From Litsea cubeba (taxonomy: Eukaryota; Streptophyta; Magnoliopsida; Laurales; Lauraceae): a DNA stretch of 64,000 bases. The stretch spans positions 70,412,737-70,476,736 of the forward strand of contig CM022944.1 in the NCBI GenBank assembly GCA_012931725.1, in the 5' to 3' direction. Shown one piece after another: positions 44,753 to 55,791 of this stretch; the stretch's first letter is position 1, and every line of letters starts with the position of its first letter. The notes beneath the pieces are model-generated. The model was not told the origin of the DNA. It made no database searches and saw only the letters and a list, made by a program, of their open reading frames with translations. Both the position numbers and the translations under genes were made by a program.

Positions 44753-46107
44753 GTGAATTACGCAGGGTATGCCGGCTTGAGAAAGGCCAAAAGAAGAAGT
44801 TTGGAATATATCAACCACTTCCTGTTCCACATGAGCCTTGGCAGGATCTTAGCATGGATTTTGTCTTGGGCTTACAAAAGACCATGGTTTAAAAAATTGG
44901 CCGAGTCTGAGTCGGCTCGCCCTAAACAAGTCTCCTATGGGACTTGGACTCAAATTATGGGACTCAGCCGAGTCGGACAAAGCTTATTTCTTACTAAACT
45001 TTTCTATGCAGTTAATTGGGATCGGCTTAACTCAACCGAGTCGACTCGGACTCAACCTTGACCGAGTCGGGTCCCGAATCCGTTTTTTTTTCCTTGCCAA
45101 AAACAACGCGGGAAGTGGATTCTATCTTTGTTGTAGTGGATAGATTCTCTAAGATGGCCCACTTTATCCCGTGTTCTATAACAATAGATGCAAAGAAAAT
45201 TGCCAATCTTTTCTTTAAAAAGATTGTTCGTCCGCATTGACTTCCCAAGACTATACTGTCTGAGAGATATACTAAGTTCATGAGCTTCTTCTGGAAGACA
45301 CTATGACACATAATGCTGACTAAGCTTCAATTTTCAAGAGCCCACTATCTCCAAAATAGATTGCCAAATAGAGGCCGTAACCGAAGCATGAAAAATCTTC
45401 TTCGATGTCTCGTAGGAGAATGCATTTCTATTTGAGATATTATTTTGCTTATGGCGGAGTTTGCCTACAACAACTCTGTAAACAGAGCAACACGAAGATC
45501 ACCATTTGAAGTTATTATAGGAGTCAAGCCTTGTCTTCCTATTGAGAGTCCTTTGCCCAATGAAGCCAGACCTAGTAAAAAAGCTGTAGAGTTTGCATGG
45601 CACATGAAGGACGTCCATGATGAGGTTTGCAAACAAATTGCCAGAAGTAACGAGAGTTATAGACATCATGCGGACGCTCAAAGACACCATGTCAAATTCA
45701 ATGAAGGAGATATGGTAATGGCTCAAATGAAGCACGAACAGTTTCTAGTAGGTGCCTACAAGAAGCTACACTCAAGAAGCGCAAGACCATTCAAGATTCT
45801 GAAGAAAATAATCTCCAATTCTTATGTGCTCTATCTTCCATCAGAGATGAATATCAGCTCACATTCAATGTTGAAGATCTCACAATTTATCGTAGTAAGC
45901 TTTATTAGGATGAATCATTTGAAGAATAAGATATCAAGCTTCCCATGGTTCTACCTTCCCACGAAGAAACTGAAGATGTCCCGATGTCTAGTGTCAATAA
46001 AGAAAGGTGGATATCAAAGGTTTTTAGTCACGTGGAAAGGCAGACCTCACTCCGATGCTATGTGGATTAACACGACGGACTTTCAGCAGTTCAATCTAGA
46101 TTTATGA
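44753..46107 (+). pseudogene. pol: Chromovirus integrase fragment
   Basis: It starts in the integrase zinc-binding region (CRVCRLEKGQKKKFG, then SMDFVLGL at 44850-44872), is interrupted by a MITE, and resumes at 45109 (VDSIFVVVDRFSKMAHFIPC). Stops follow at 45238 and beyond. A 220-codon open stretch (45445-46107) covers the core end (MAEFAYNNSVN), the C-terminal region and a chromodomain-like end (VTWKGRPHSDAMWI). The second catalytic region is badly decayed. No RT or LTR belonging to it was found. Confidence 0.8.
44883..45096. mobile_element. Probable hAT-like MITE inserted in integrase
   Basis: 214 bp that interrupts the integrase reading between GLQKT and the VDSIF block. Flanks CAAAAGAC (44875-44882) and CCAAAAAC (45097-45104) look like a decayed 8-bp duplication. 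Ends CATGGTTTAAAAAA and, reversed, CAAGGAAAAAAAAA are similar. GAGTC/GACTC repeats fill the subterminal parts, as in hAT elements. Confidence 0.6.
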
Positions 46108-46360
46108 GAGATACCAAGCTATTAATTAGCTCACTAAAGTCAAGTTTCTCCAAGCCGGAGAGAGTTGATGCAGGATCCCCTCATAGTCAATCATTGCAAA
46201 TTGAATAGAATCGTGCTTATTCTCTTTCTTGAGTTGTTTACTGTCGTTAGCGTGTGACCTAGATGATCTGTCCTAAGCCTTTGTCTTGGAAAACAGTCCA
46301 TGGCTATTCTTCCCCTACCCATGCTGCGTCAGTGGTGGTCCTTATTTTTACACTACTCAA
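46108..46360. other. Unassigned sequence between two element fragments
   Basis: No gene. It may include part of the chromovirus 3' end or the missing Copia LTR, but I cannot align either. Confidence 0.4.
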
Positions 46361-46748
46361 ATTGATACAGAGATTGTTGAAGTGTCAATTTGGTAATTAA
46401 ATGCTCATGGCTACTACTAGGCATAACTTTGGTAGAAAGATTGGCCAGCTGATGTTGAGAGGAAACATGTGGAAGTTAGATGAGACCAAGTAGGACATGT
46501 TGAATGAAATGAAAATCAACCTCTTTTGTGCTTTGGTTCGCTGATGAAAAACTGTATGTGGCAATCTGGGTGGCACTTGTATTGCCAGCAAAGAGCAGAG
46601 TGGGACCAGTAATGACAACTCAAAGTTCACAAAGCAGACACCATAGCCAAATCACTTCACTGCTGGCAGATGATATATATTGATATTCAGCCTTGACGAA
46701 GGATTTAGAAATTGTTATTGCTTCTGGCATTTTCAAGAAATTAAAAAA

Positions 46749-46833
<85 letters not shown>

Positions 46834-47070
46834 CTAAGAAACACGCAACCATCTTGTGGTTGATCTTTGAGTATCAAGATAACTGGCCCAGTTTGCATCC
46901 ACATGAGCTTTGAGCTGCAATAATGAAGTTGAGAAGTAAAATAGGCCACAGTGAAGAGTACCTCGAATGTATTGAAGTATATGATGGACTGCTATGAAAT
47001 GATGCTTGAGAGGTTTCCCCACGGATTGGCTTACAATGTGGATCACACGAGAGATACTCAAACTTGTCAT
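46361..47070 (-). pseudogene. pol: Old Copia RNase H, decayed
   Basis: Reads HIVSQSVGKPLKHHFIAVHH and ILQYIRGTLHCGLFYFS (47070-46950), then HVDANWASYLDTQRSTTRW, and after the AG repeat FVKAEYQYISSASSEVIWL. Sequence to about 46361 still resembles the RNase H C-terminus with stops. The active-site region is present in part. Confidence 0.75.
46751..46831. repeat. (AG)n microsatellite
   Basis: About 40 AG units inside the decayed Copia RNase H, preceded by an A-rich stretch. Confidence 0.98.
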
Positions 47071-47192
47071 AGTGAGATAGACTAAACTTCCAACAAGTCT
47101 TCTAAACGTGGCTGTATAAGAGAGGGGGCTACCACTGCCTTTACTGATTTTTACATTGAGCTCAAGAGGAGTGTCGGGAATCTTGGAATCAC

Positions 47193-48000
47193 TTAGAATC
47201 TTGGAATCTTGGAATCACTTGGACGAGCGTATGGAAGTAAATCTTTTGCATACTTCCGTTTATGAATGCGAATACCAACATTTGACCGAGGTATCTCAAG
47301 CTGAAGAAAGTAAGTCCAATGCCCTAGATCTTTCATCTTAAAGGTGCGCATAAGATGACTTGTGAGATCTTTTATGTCAGTAGTATCGTTTCCACCTATG
47401 ATGCACGGATACTTCAAAATGGGCAACGTATCGTGTCGTATCGTATCCGATACTTCACTTTTTACATGTAAACTCCGTGTCCCTCCCGTATCCGTGCCGT
47501 ATCTGGGCATCATAGGTTTCCACTGATGATCATATCATCAACATATGAGAGTAAAATAAGGACAACCATGAGATGTGAGGCGGATCATGGGAGAACCATC
47601 ATTTGTACTTTGGTAGAATTTAGAATGCAAAGCAGAATTTGCCAAACCTTGTGTGAGGAGCTTGTTTGAGCCCATAAAGGTATTTCTTCAGGCAACATAC
47701 ATGGTTCGGAGGACATGCATATCCAAGAGAAGGGCGCATATAAACCGTTTCTTATTAATCACCATGTAGAAAGGCGTTCTTGACATCCATTTGCCAAAGA
47801 GGCTAGTTGATAATTGCGGTCACTTCCAACAAAGTTCGAACTGCAATCATCTTTGCCACTGGGGCATAGGTCTCACAATCGATTTCATGTTCCTGATTAT
47901 AACCTTGAGCGGCCAGGCAGGCGTTACATCTATCCATGCTCCATCAGACCTAACTTTGATAGAATAAATCCATTTGCTTTAGATAATTGCAGCAGAGGCA
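47193..48000 (-). pseudogene. pol: Old Copia reverse transcriptase, decayed
   Basis: On the minus strand: CCLKKYLYGLKQAPHTRF (about 47700-47650), then MLMI of the catalytic block near 47535, a MITE, then GGNDTTDIKDL and MKDLGHWTYFLQLEI. Several stops and shifts are present. Upstream sequence to about 48000 reads as the RT N-terminus in pieces (KMDVKNAFLHG-like around 47780). Confidence 0.75.
47396..47515. mobile_element. 120-bp hAT-like MITE in the Copia RT
   Basis: Inverted ends CTATGATGC and GCATCATAG, perfect 8-bp target-site duplication GTTTCCAC (47388-47395 and 47516-47523), and CGTATCGTGTCGTATCG subterminal repeats. It splits the RT frame right after the catalytic YVDD region. The 8-bp duplication is the hAT signature. 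Confidence 0.85.
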
Positions 48001-48164
48001 GAAAGAGGAACAAGATCCCAAGTTTGATCAACTTCAAGAGCCCACAATTCTTCTATCATAACATCCGGCCAGCATGGTTCTTCGCTAGCCTGTGAAAGAG
48101 AGGTAGGTACAAAGATAGAATATAAAGTGGTTGACAACACAAAGAAGCCATATTGGTTGGCGGC

Positions 48165-48530
48165 TTAGAAAGACAAGTGGAATGCCTCAAAACAAAGACA
48201 ACCAAATATGCATTCGAATGGAGAAATGTTATTCAAGATGAAAGTGGGAAAATGGTTGATTAAATAAATAGCTATATGAGCGGCTTCACACCAAAAGGTG
48301 TGAGGAACTGAGGATCCAAGAAGGTCATATTCAAAAGGTGTAGTGGCATGAGAATAATGAAGAGGAAGTGGCAAGACATGGCTTTTACTTAAACAACGAG
48401 AAATACATCGAGATTTCGTAAAAGAAGAAAGCATGTGTTTATTAATAGAAGGTTCCAGACAACAAAGTTTAAACAAAATAGCTGATATGCCAGTTTTTGA
48501 TGACCTAGGTGCCGATGCCAAATGGTCCAC
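48165..48530 (-). pseudogene. pol: Old Copia integrase, C-terminal part
   Basis: 121-codon open stretch containing VPHTFWCEAAHIAIYLINHFPT and NISPFECIFG, the end of the Copia integrase core. It is preceded by broken sequence up to the Tat insertion point. Confidence 0.7.
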
Positions 48531-48682
48531 TATTTATTTGAAAAACCAGTAGAAGAAGCGAAGAGAGATTCAAGTTCAATGTTCCAATGAAATAGCCTTC
48601 CACATTTACTCCCTTTTTATCACCTTCCCAATTTGCCGATCCTTAGCGGCACAAGTAGAAGGAGAGAAATGAACTGAGAATC

Positions 48683-49447
48683 TGTGTGGGGATGTCCCCC
48701 AAAGCACTAAGGTTATATTAACTGCGTTACTACCAGCTAATTTCGCCTTGACCTCGGCGGATGTTATCAAAATGCCATCAGGACCTGAGACCGCTTCTGG
48801 TCTCGGGCAACCCTGACCTCGACACAAAGTCTCCATTTCGACCGCTCAGCTCGGCACCGGAGCCGGGCCTCTAGCCAAGATGGACAATGACGGCTGTGCT
48901 TTCACGGATATCCAGTTGGGTCTGACAAAGCCATCCTGGCCGGCCCACACTCCTGACAGAGCGGCATCCAGCGGTTACGTCCCATCAGAGTATGGCTCCA
49001 AGCCAAGCCCGATGGGACTAGGCCCAAAAGTCAGCTATGGTAAGGCCCGATTAGACCAGCATTTAATGCATTATGGGCTGACCGGACTGCCATTTAATGT
49101 GCAGTGGGCTGATGCGACAGCACCCCAAGGAGTGCTAGGACGTCATCATGAGTCCCGCCATGCAGCGTAGGTTCCTTCTCTATAAATAGAGGAACGATCT
49201 CCATCACAGGTACGCACAACCATAACCAGAGAGCTGCTACTCTGCCTCTCTTATCCCTTATCTCTATCCTACTGCTCAGGCCCCTTACTAACTTAGGCAT
49301 CGGAGAGCCTTGCGCTGCCCACAGCCAGGGTCCTTTGACGTCCTTATCTTCTCCCCTTTCAGGTTCTCAGGCCATCCACCATCTTCAAAGGAGCATCAGA
49401 CTCAACATAACTTCCATTACAAAGTCCGTAATATTTAGGCACTTACA
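48683..49447 (+). repeat. Tat element 5' LTR
   Basis: 765 bp, TGTGTGGGGATGTCCCCC to CACTTACA. TATA box TATAAATA at 49181-49188. Related in its ends, but not identical, to the solo LTR family. Confidence 0.9.
49181..49188 (+). promoter_or_regulatory. TATA box of the Tat 5' LTR
   Basis: TATAAATA in TTCTCTATAAATAGAGG; the 3' LTR has the same motif near 59288. Confidence 0.65.
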
Positions 49448-49449
49448 GT

Positions 49450-49466
49450 TGGCGCCGTCTGTGGGA
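49450..49466 (+). other. Tat primer binding site
   Basis: TGGCGCCGTCTGTGGGA, two bases after the LTR, identical to the site at 30898-30914. Confidence 0.85.
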
Positions 49467-49494
49467 AAGTACAAACCCAATCTTCCCAAACACC

Positions 49495-50915
49495 ATGCCC
49501 CCCAGGGCTAAGAAAGGCGGAGAATCCTCAAAGGCGAGAGGTGGAGAATCCGCGGGGGCGATGACTCAATTGCCACCACCCACGGGCCTGTCGCCGGTCG
49601 CTCCTCCTCAGAGGTGATCTGAGGCGAGGTCCGATGCAGTTGCAGTCGAAGAGTGCCCTGGCACACACCTCTTCGTTCAGATCCCGTACCCGGACCGAAT
49701 CGAAGAATTATCCCCAGAGGAGAAAGTTATACCCCCCCCCCCGGGCGGGATGAACGGCGACATGAGTGTCCTCAAAGGGACAAATCGGTGGCAGTCAGCA
49801 AGTCCCATTATTCCTGTCACCGCACTAGCGATGGGGACGTAGCGGCCCAGAATATCATAATCCGAGAACAAGAGAAGCTGATTCGGCAGCTCCAGCAGCA
49901 GCTTCGGCAACAGCCTGAGCACGAGGCAAAGGTCGGCCCCCAACCTTCCAGGAGTAGGCCAACCCATCTATCCGAGATCGACCCCAGGCATCAATCCGAG
50001 ATCGACCCGACCCATCGATCCGAGATCGACCTCAGGCAACACCTCAAGCACAAGAGGCAGCGTCGGGCTCAGGACGAGGGCTCCAACAACACTCGCTCGA
50101 AGAGAAGGTCCGAGCTCCCCTTCGAGGACGGAAAAGGCGAAGAAGCGCGGCTTGACAAGCTTGTCAGACAGGCTATTTGGTGCAATATGGAGGTTCTTTC
50201 TCACAATCCGTTGGATTCGTACGACCACGGAGACGCCGGCTCTTCTCCTTTCTCCCCTGAAATCAAGGATTTCCTCCTGCCCAAGAGATTCAGCATCCCA
50301 AGGTTCGTTCATTACGACGGCACCTCGGATCCGGCAGCGCGTCTCCTACATTTCACTCAGAAGATGTCGGTGTGGGGTGATGTCGGTCATCTGAACTGTA
50401 GAGTTTTCTCGTCAAGTCTGGGAGACCTCCCCCTCAAATGGTTTTGCAGTCTCCCAAAAGGATCAATCTCGAGTTGGCACCAGTTGCGAAACTCCTTCAT
50501 GGGGAAGTTCCAAGCCCACAGAGTCATCCCGAAGACAGATGGCGACATCATGGTCCTCAAGATGAGGTGGAACAAGAGCATTACCCAGTTCGCTAAGAGA
50601 TTTAGGACTGTCTATAGCCAGATCGAGAACTCCAACGACGAAGTGGCAATCATGTCCTTCCAGCACGCCCTATTGCCGGGCAATGACCTTTGCAAAGAAC
50701 TGGTTGGGAGCCCCGTGACCTCGGTGGAAGCACTGATGGCCAGGGTAAACAAATACGTTGCCCAAGAGCAGGACGAAGCCAGGGCCAAGGAGAGCTTCGG
50801 CGTCTCTAAGACCACTTCCAAAGGCCAGTCCAGAACCGAAGATCAAGCCTCCCAGCATGACCGCCCCCGCCCCCCCCCCCCCCCCCCCCAAAGAAATCCT
50901 TCACCAAAAAGATAA
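49495..50915 (+). pseudogene. gag: Tat Gag, N-terminal and capsid part
   Basis: ATG 49495 (MPPRAKKGGES) is open to TGA at about 49618, then a shift leads to the 420-codon frame 49653-50915. That frame has a Gln-rich stretch (EKLIRQLQQQLRQQ), a three-unit repeat around SEID (49973-50038), and the retrotrans_gag domain (PKRFSIPRFVHYDGTSDPAAR, LPLKWFCSLPKG, TQFAKRFRTVYSQIE). It ends in a Pro run coded by a 20-base C tract (50870-50889). The C tract moves the reading into the next frame. A second C run lies at 49732-49742. Confidence 0.88.
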
Positions 50916-52275
50916 AAAAGGGCGTTTCAGAGGGAATAAAGGAATCGATACCGAGCTTCCACCAGTTTGGCAGCAGCCTCGTTTCCTAACACAGATGATG
51001 GCAAGAAGTCCAGGTCAAGTGTTCGTGGAGCCTATCCACAAAATACTGAACAAGATCAAAGACCAGCCCTACTTCAGCTGGCCACAGCCTATGCAGAGCA
51101 ACCCCGCCAGCCGGAACCAAAGTAAGTTTTGTGCCTACCACAAGCAGAATGGGCACAACACCGAAGAATGTTACTCTCTCAAATCGCACCTTGAGAAGCT
51201 CGTCAAGGAAGGGCACTTAAAAGAGTATGTGAAAGGAGGAGTAAATACCAGCCGAGCTCAGCGCCAGGACGACGGAGCCCACTCTAGCAATGAGTCGAAA
51301 AAACTTATCAGTGTCATCCACCTAGCTCCCGCCCCAAAGGGGAGTAACCAGGCCCGAGCCGAGGCCAGGAGGGCCACACACGGCAAACAGGTGATGATTG
51401 CCGAGCTCGAGCCAGTTTCCAAGAGAGCTCGGAAGGAGAAGCCCAGGATCTATTTCTCCGAGGAAGACTTGGAAGGAGTCCAGCTCCCCCATAACGATCC
51501 GCTGATCGTTACCCTCAAACTCAAGAACTGCATAGTTCAAAGGATCCTCGTCGATCCCGGAAGCTCTTTTGATATCCTTTACTTCGATTGCTTCAGAAGG
51601 ATGGGCCTCAGAGAAGAGAACCTGGAGGAGGCACGGACTCCCCTGTTAGGCTTCAGTGCCAAACCAGTGTATCCCAAGGGGAAGATCTCCCTCACGGTCC
51701 AAGTCGAAGGCGCCTCCGTAACTGCCGACTTCCTTGTGGTAGATGCGCCGTCTCCCTATAATGCCATAATGGGGAGGACATGGCTGCACAACATGGAAGC
51801 AATACCTTCCACCCACCATCAGAAACTCAAATTCCCCCTAGAGGACAAGAACGGCGGAATAAAGGTCGTCACTGTCAGGGGCGACCGGTAGGCGGCCAAG
51901 CAGTGTCTAATGGCCTTAGTACCCGGAGAAAAGGAGCCACAGCAAGTAAATATGGCCGAGCTGGAAGACGAACTCGATAAGGTCGGCCGCGATCTCGAGA
52001 AGAAGAGCGTAGAGGATTTGACCGAGGTCAGGCTCGATCCAACCGATCCCGAGCGCCACTTCCTGATTGGCAGTCAGCTCGCCGAGACGGAAAAGGCCGA
52101 GCTTGTCAGTTTACTATTCAGAAACAAGGAGGTCTTCGCCTGGACCCCCTACGAGATGCCCGGCATTGACCCCGAAGTCATATGCCACAGGCTCAGCGTG
52201 GACCCTCAACACAAACCAGTGGTGCAGAAGTCACGCAGGACGGGGGTACCACAGTCAGAGGCAGTAGTCGAATAG
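50890..52275 (+). pseudogene. gag: Tat Gag C-terminus and protease
   Basis: Frame after the C tract: QVFVEPIHKILNKI, zinc-binding-like FCAYHKQNGHNTEEC, then protease with RILVDPGSSFDILY and VVDAPSPYNAIMGRTWLH. TAG at 51889-51891 interrupts it; the same frame continues (51910-52275) through the protease-RT linker (EVFAWTPYEMPGIDPEV) to another TAG at 52273. The protease active site reads Asp-Pro-Gly where the truncated Tat copy has Asp-Ser-Gly. Confidence 0.87.
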
Positions 52276-52293
52276 GTTGGAAAGCTGTTAGAG

Positions 52294-53160
52294 GTGGAGG
52301 CAATCAGAGAGGTCAAGTATCCGAAGTGGCTGGCGAACACGGTGGTCGTCGAAAAGAAAACTGGGAAGTGGAGAGTCTGCGTCGATTTCACCGACCTAAA
52401 CAAGGCCTGTCCCAAAGACAGCTTCCCACTCCCAAAAATCGACCAGTTGATCGACGCCACCGCAAGCCACGAAAGGATGAGCTTCCTCGATGCTTATCGA
52501 GGCTACCACCAGATACCAATGTACGAGCCTGATGAGGAGAAGACCGCGTTCATAACGCCCAGAGGCATTTACTGTTACAAGGTCATGTTTTTTGGACTAA
52601 AAAATGCAGGGGCCACCTACCAAAGGTTGGTCACGAAGATGTTCCAAGCCCAGCTAGGTAAGACGGTGGAGGTCTACATCGACGACATGGTCGTCAAGTC
52701 CAAGCAGTCCCGGGACCACTTGGCCGACCTGAGTCAGGTGTTCGACATACTTAGGAGGTTCAGGCTCAAGCTCAACGCCTCTAAGTGCGCATTCGGCGTC
52801 GGTTCCGGAAAATTCCTTGGAAGCCTGGTCACCAGGAGAGGCATTGAAGCCAATCCGGATCATATCACGGCAATCCTTGGAATACAAAGTCCAACGACGA
52901 TGAAGCAGGTCCATAAGCTCACCGGCATGGCTGCCACACTCAACCGCTTCGTCAGCAGATCATCAGATAAATGTAGGCCATTCTTCCAACTGCTAAAGAA
53001 AAATCTGAAATTCCATTGGACATCGGAGTGCGACGAAGGGCTGCAAAGGCTCAAAGCCTATCTCTCCTCACCTGCCCTGCTCTCGACTCCGAAACAGGGA
53101 GAAGTACTCTTACCTCTACCTCGCAGTTTCGGATCATACGGTCAGTTCGGTCCTCCTTAG
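52294..53160 (+). pseudogene. pol: Tat reverse transcriptase and RNase H connection
   Basis: 288 codons, in frame with the protease linker apart from the stop at 52273. Motifs: WLANTVVVEKKTGKWRVCVD, DLNKACPKDSFPLPKIDQL, MSFLDAYRGYHQIPM, FFGLKNAGATYQRLV, catalytic VYIDDMVVKS (about 52675), then KCAFGVGSGKFLG. In FFGLKNAG a Phe stands where Pro is usual. The frame is lost near 53110, just where the first RNase H begins. Confidence 0.9.
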
Positions 53161-53179
53161 AGAAGACGACAAACAACAA

Positions 53180-54175
53180 ATGCCGATCTACTACACGAGT
53201 AAAATCATGCTTGACACCGAGACCAGGTACCTCCCAATGGAGAAGCTCGCGTTGGCACTTGTCAGCGCTTCTCACAAACTCTCCCACTATTTCCAAGCCT
53301 TCTCCATCGTGGTCGTGACAGAACATCCGCTCGGAGCGGTCTTCAAAAAGGCCGACTTCTCCGGCCAAATCTCGAAGTGGGCCGTCGAACTAGGGCAATA
53401 CGACATCAAATATCAACCTAGAACGGCGGTCAAAGCTCAAATTCTGGCAGATATCATCGTCGAATTCACCTCTCCGAGTTCGGCACCGACCCCGCTCGGC
53501 ACCGAACTGGGGGACAAGAGGCATGAGGACGAAGTCACTGGGACAGAAGAAGAGCAGGCCTGGAACCAATTCATCGCCTCCGCATGGAAGGTATTCGTTG
53601 ATGGATCCTCTACCTCTAAGAGGGCTGGCGCCGGCATAGTCCTTCAATCTCCAGAAGGATTGGTTATTGAGCAAGCTTTCACCCTTGACTTCAAAGCATC
53701 CAATAAAGAGGCAGAGTACAAGGCCCTAATAGCCAAGCTGAATAGCGTTAAAATCTTAGGAGCCCAACAGCTGGTGGTTTTCAATGATTCACAGTTGGTA
53801 ACAAGCCAACTGACTGGAGACTACCATGCTCGCGACGATAGGATGGCTGCATATTTAGCGCACGCAAAAAAGCTCCTCTCACAGTTCCAAAGAGCCGAAG
53901 TCAAGCGAATTGGTAAAGACTCCAACTCTCATGCCGACGCCTTTGCCAGCCTAGCTTCAGCGGTTGAGGCCGGGAGGAAAAGAATTGTCGAGGTAGGATC
54001 ACTAGAGAGGCCGAGCACGGAACTCCCTCCACCTCGGCAAATTCTATGCGTCAATCTCGGCCCGAGTTGGATGGATGAAATCATCACCTTCCTTAAAAAT
54101 GACCAGCTCCCCGAGGACAAGAACGAAGCTCGACGAATCAGACTGAGAGCAGCTCGGTTTTGGTTGAGCCCATAA
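53180..54175 (+). pseudogene. pol: Tat RNase H plus second (archaeal-type) RNase H
   Basis: First RNase H: YYTSKIMLDTETRYLPMEKL and ALALVSASHKLSHYFQAF. After a spacer comes a second RNase H at about residues 130-270 with all acidic residues visible: FVDGSS, NKEAEYKAL, FNDSQLVTSQ and NSHADAFASLAS. This extra domain is the hallmark of the Tat group. The frame ends at TAA 54173-54175, and the same frame continues as integrase. Confidence 0.9.
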
Positions 54176-55307
54176 GGTAAGCTCTACAGGAAGTCCTTCA
54201 CCAGACCCTACCTTCAGTGCGTCCACCTTGACAATGTCGACGATTTCCTCTACGAGATGCACGAAGGAATCTGCGGAAGCCATATCGGTGGACGGTCGCT
54301 GGCGTACCGGGTTATCAGTCAGGGTTACTGGTGGCCATACATGCAGACAGATGCGCAGAAATATGCTCAAAAGTGCGAAAAGTGCCAAAAGTTTTCACAC
54401 TCCCTCCACCAGCCAGCCCAGGATCTGAGTCCACTATCCAGCCCGTGGCCTTTCGCCCAATGGGGACTGGACATCGTAGGACCTCTCCACCGAGCTCCAG
54501 GAAATAAGAGGTGGCTGATAGTAGCCACCGATTATTTCACCAAGTGGATAGAAGCAGAAGCACTCTCCTCCATCACCGAGCACGATTCAAAGAATTTCGT
54601 CTGGAGAAACATCGTCACAAGGTTCGGAATTCCACAGACTCTGATCTCGGATAACGGGACTCAGTTCAATTCCAACCTCTTCAAAACCTTCTGCCAGGGG
54701 CTGGGCATCAGGAATCATTACTCCACCCCAGCATACCCCCAGAGCAACGGCCAAGCCTAGATCTCCAACAAGGTGATACTCGACGGACTCAAGAAGAGGC
54801 TCGACCGAGCCAAAGGAAGATGGGTGGAAGAGCTACCAAGTGTCCTGTGGGCATATAGGACGACACCAAGACGCTCCACTTCGGCAACACCTTTCTCTCT
54901 CGCTTCTGGTATGGAGGCCGTGATTCCGCCTGAAGTCGGTCTCCCGACCTTGAGATCGGAACTCTTCGACCAAGGCCACAACGAGGGGAACCTGACTCGA
55001 GAGCTAGACCTAGCCGAAGAGCGCAAGGAAACGGCGGCCGTCCGTCTGGCTGCCGATCAGCAGCAGTTGGTCAGGGGCTACAACCAAAGGGTCAGAGAGA
55101 GAAAATTCTCAGTTGGGGAACTCGTCCTGAAGAAGTCAACTCCCGCAGGACAAAGATCCAAACCACGGCAAGTTGGCGCCAAACTGGTACGGACCGTTCA
55201 AGGTCACTGAGGTTTGCGGTCGTTCGGCTTACAAGCTCGAGAACATGGATGGCAAACAATTGCCACGGCCATGGAACGCAACGCACCTCAAGAAGTTCTA
55301 TTTCTAA
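54176..55307 (+). pseudogene. pol: Tat integrase
   Basis: Zinc-binding part (His in HEGICGSH, CEKCQKFSH), core with Asp in LDIVGPLHR and Asp in SDNGTQFNSN. The codon after SNGQA, where the catalytic Glu belongs, is TAG (54758-54760). The same frame resumes with ILDGLKKRLDRAKGRW and runs to 55210. A one-base shift near 55160 is needed to read the final WYGPFKV and WNATHLKKFYF, which end at TAA 55305-55307. Confidence 0.9.
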
Positions 55308-55418
55308 ATTGTAACTGATTCTTGAAGAGCAATAAAAGCACTTTGTTCCTTGTCTCCCTCAATTCTCTCCAGAATGTAGAACTCTCCAATAGCGCCTAAG
55401 GGACCACGCGTCTCAAGT
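55308..55418 (+). other. Tat sequence between pol and the tandem repeats
   Basis: 110 bases, A/T-rich then CTC-rich, no gene. It includes AATAAAAGC at 55329, a possible poly(A) signal, which would be early for a genomic transcript. Confidence 0.4.
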
Positions 55419-55791
55419 CTTCTCCATTTCGCGCTATGAGAGCACCTCGGCACTCATGACAGGTTGCCGGCGCGCCCCTGGCGACGAGCCAGTGGGACTT
55501 CTCCATTTCGCGCTATGAGAGCACCTCGACACTCATGCCAGGTTGCCGGCGCGCCCCTGGCGACGAGCCAGTGGGACTTCTCCATTTTGCGCTATGAGAG
55601 CACCTCGGCACTCATGCCAGGTTGCCGGCGCTCCACTGGCGACGAGCCAGTGGGACTTCTCCATTTCGCGCTATGAGAGCACCTCGGCTCTCATGCCAGG
55701 TTGCCGGCGCGCCCCTGGCGACGAGCCAATGGGACTTTTCCATTTCGGGCTATGAGAGCACCTCGGCTCTCATGCCAGGATTGCCGGCGCG
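55419..55791 (+). repeat. 79-bp tandem repeat array, about 4.7 copies
   Basis: Unit starts at 55419, 55498, 55577, 55656 and 55735. Each has CTTCTCCATTTCGCGC, GAGAGCACCTCGGC, and GGTTGCCGGCGCGCCCCTGG or a close variant. Units differ at few positions. Tandem repeats in the region behind pol are a known feature of Tat and Ogre elements and a known seed for satellites. Confidence 0.93.

Larger units (their letters stand above)
46361..48682 (-). mobile_element. Old Copia element, 3' half (integrase, RT, RNase H)
   Basis: Minus-strand decayed pol: protease end (48682 to about 48590), integrase C-terminal part, RT and RNase H. It is the continuation of the Copia half at 59555-61397; the Tat element sits between them. 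Its own 3' LTR is not found. Confidence 0.8.

Noticed and set aside
46680..46949. Arg-Glu and Ser-Leu repeat frames
   Set aside because: They are readings of the (AG)n microsatellite on the two strands.
55464..55755. 70-codon frames in the 79-bp array, and the idea of a CRISPR-like array
   Set aside because: Adjacent tandem units have no spacers, and the frames just mirror the repeat; this is a plant element.
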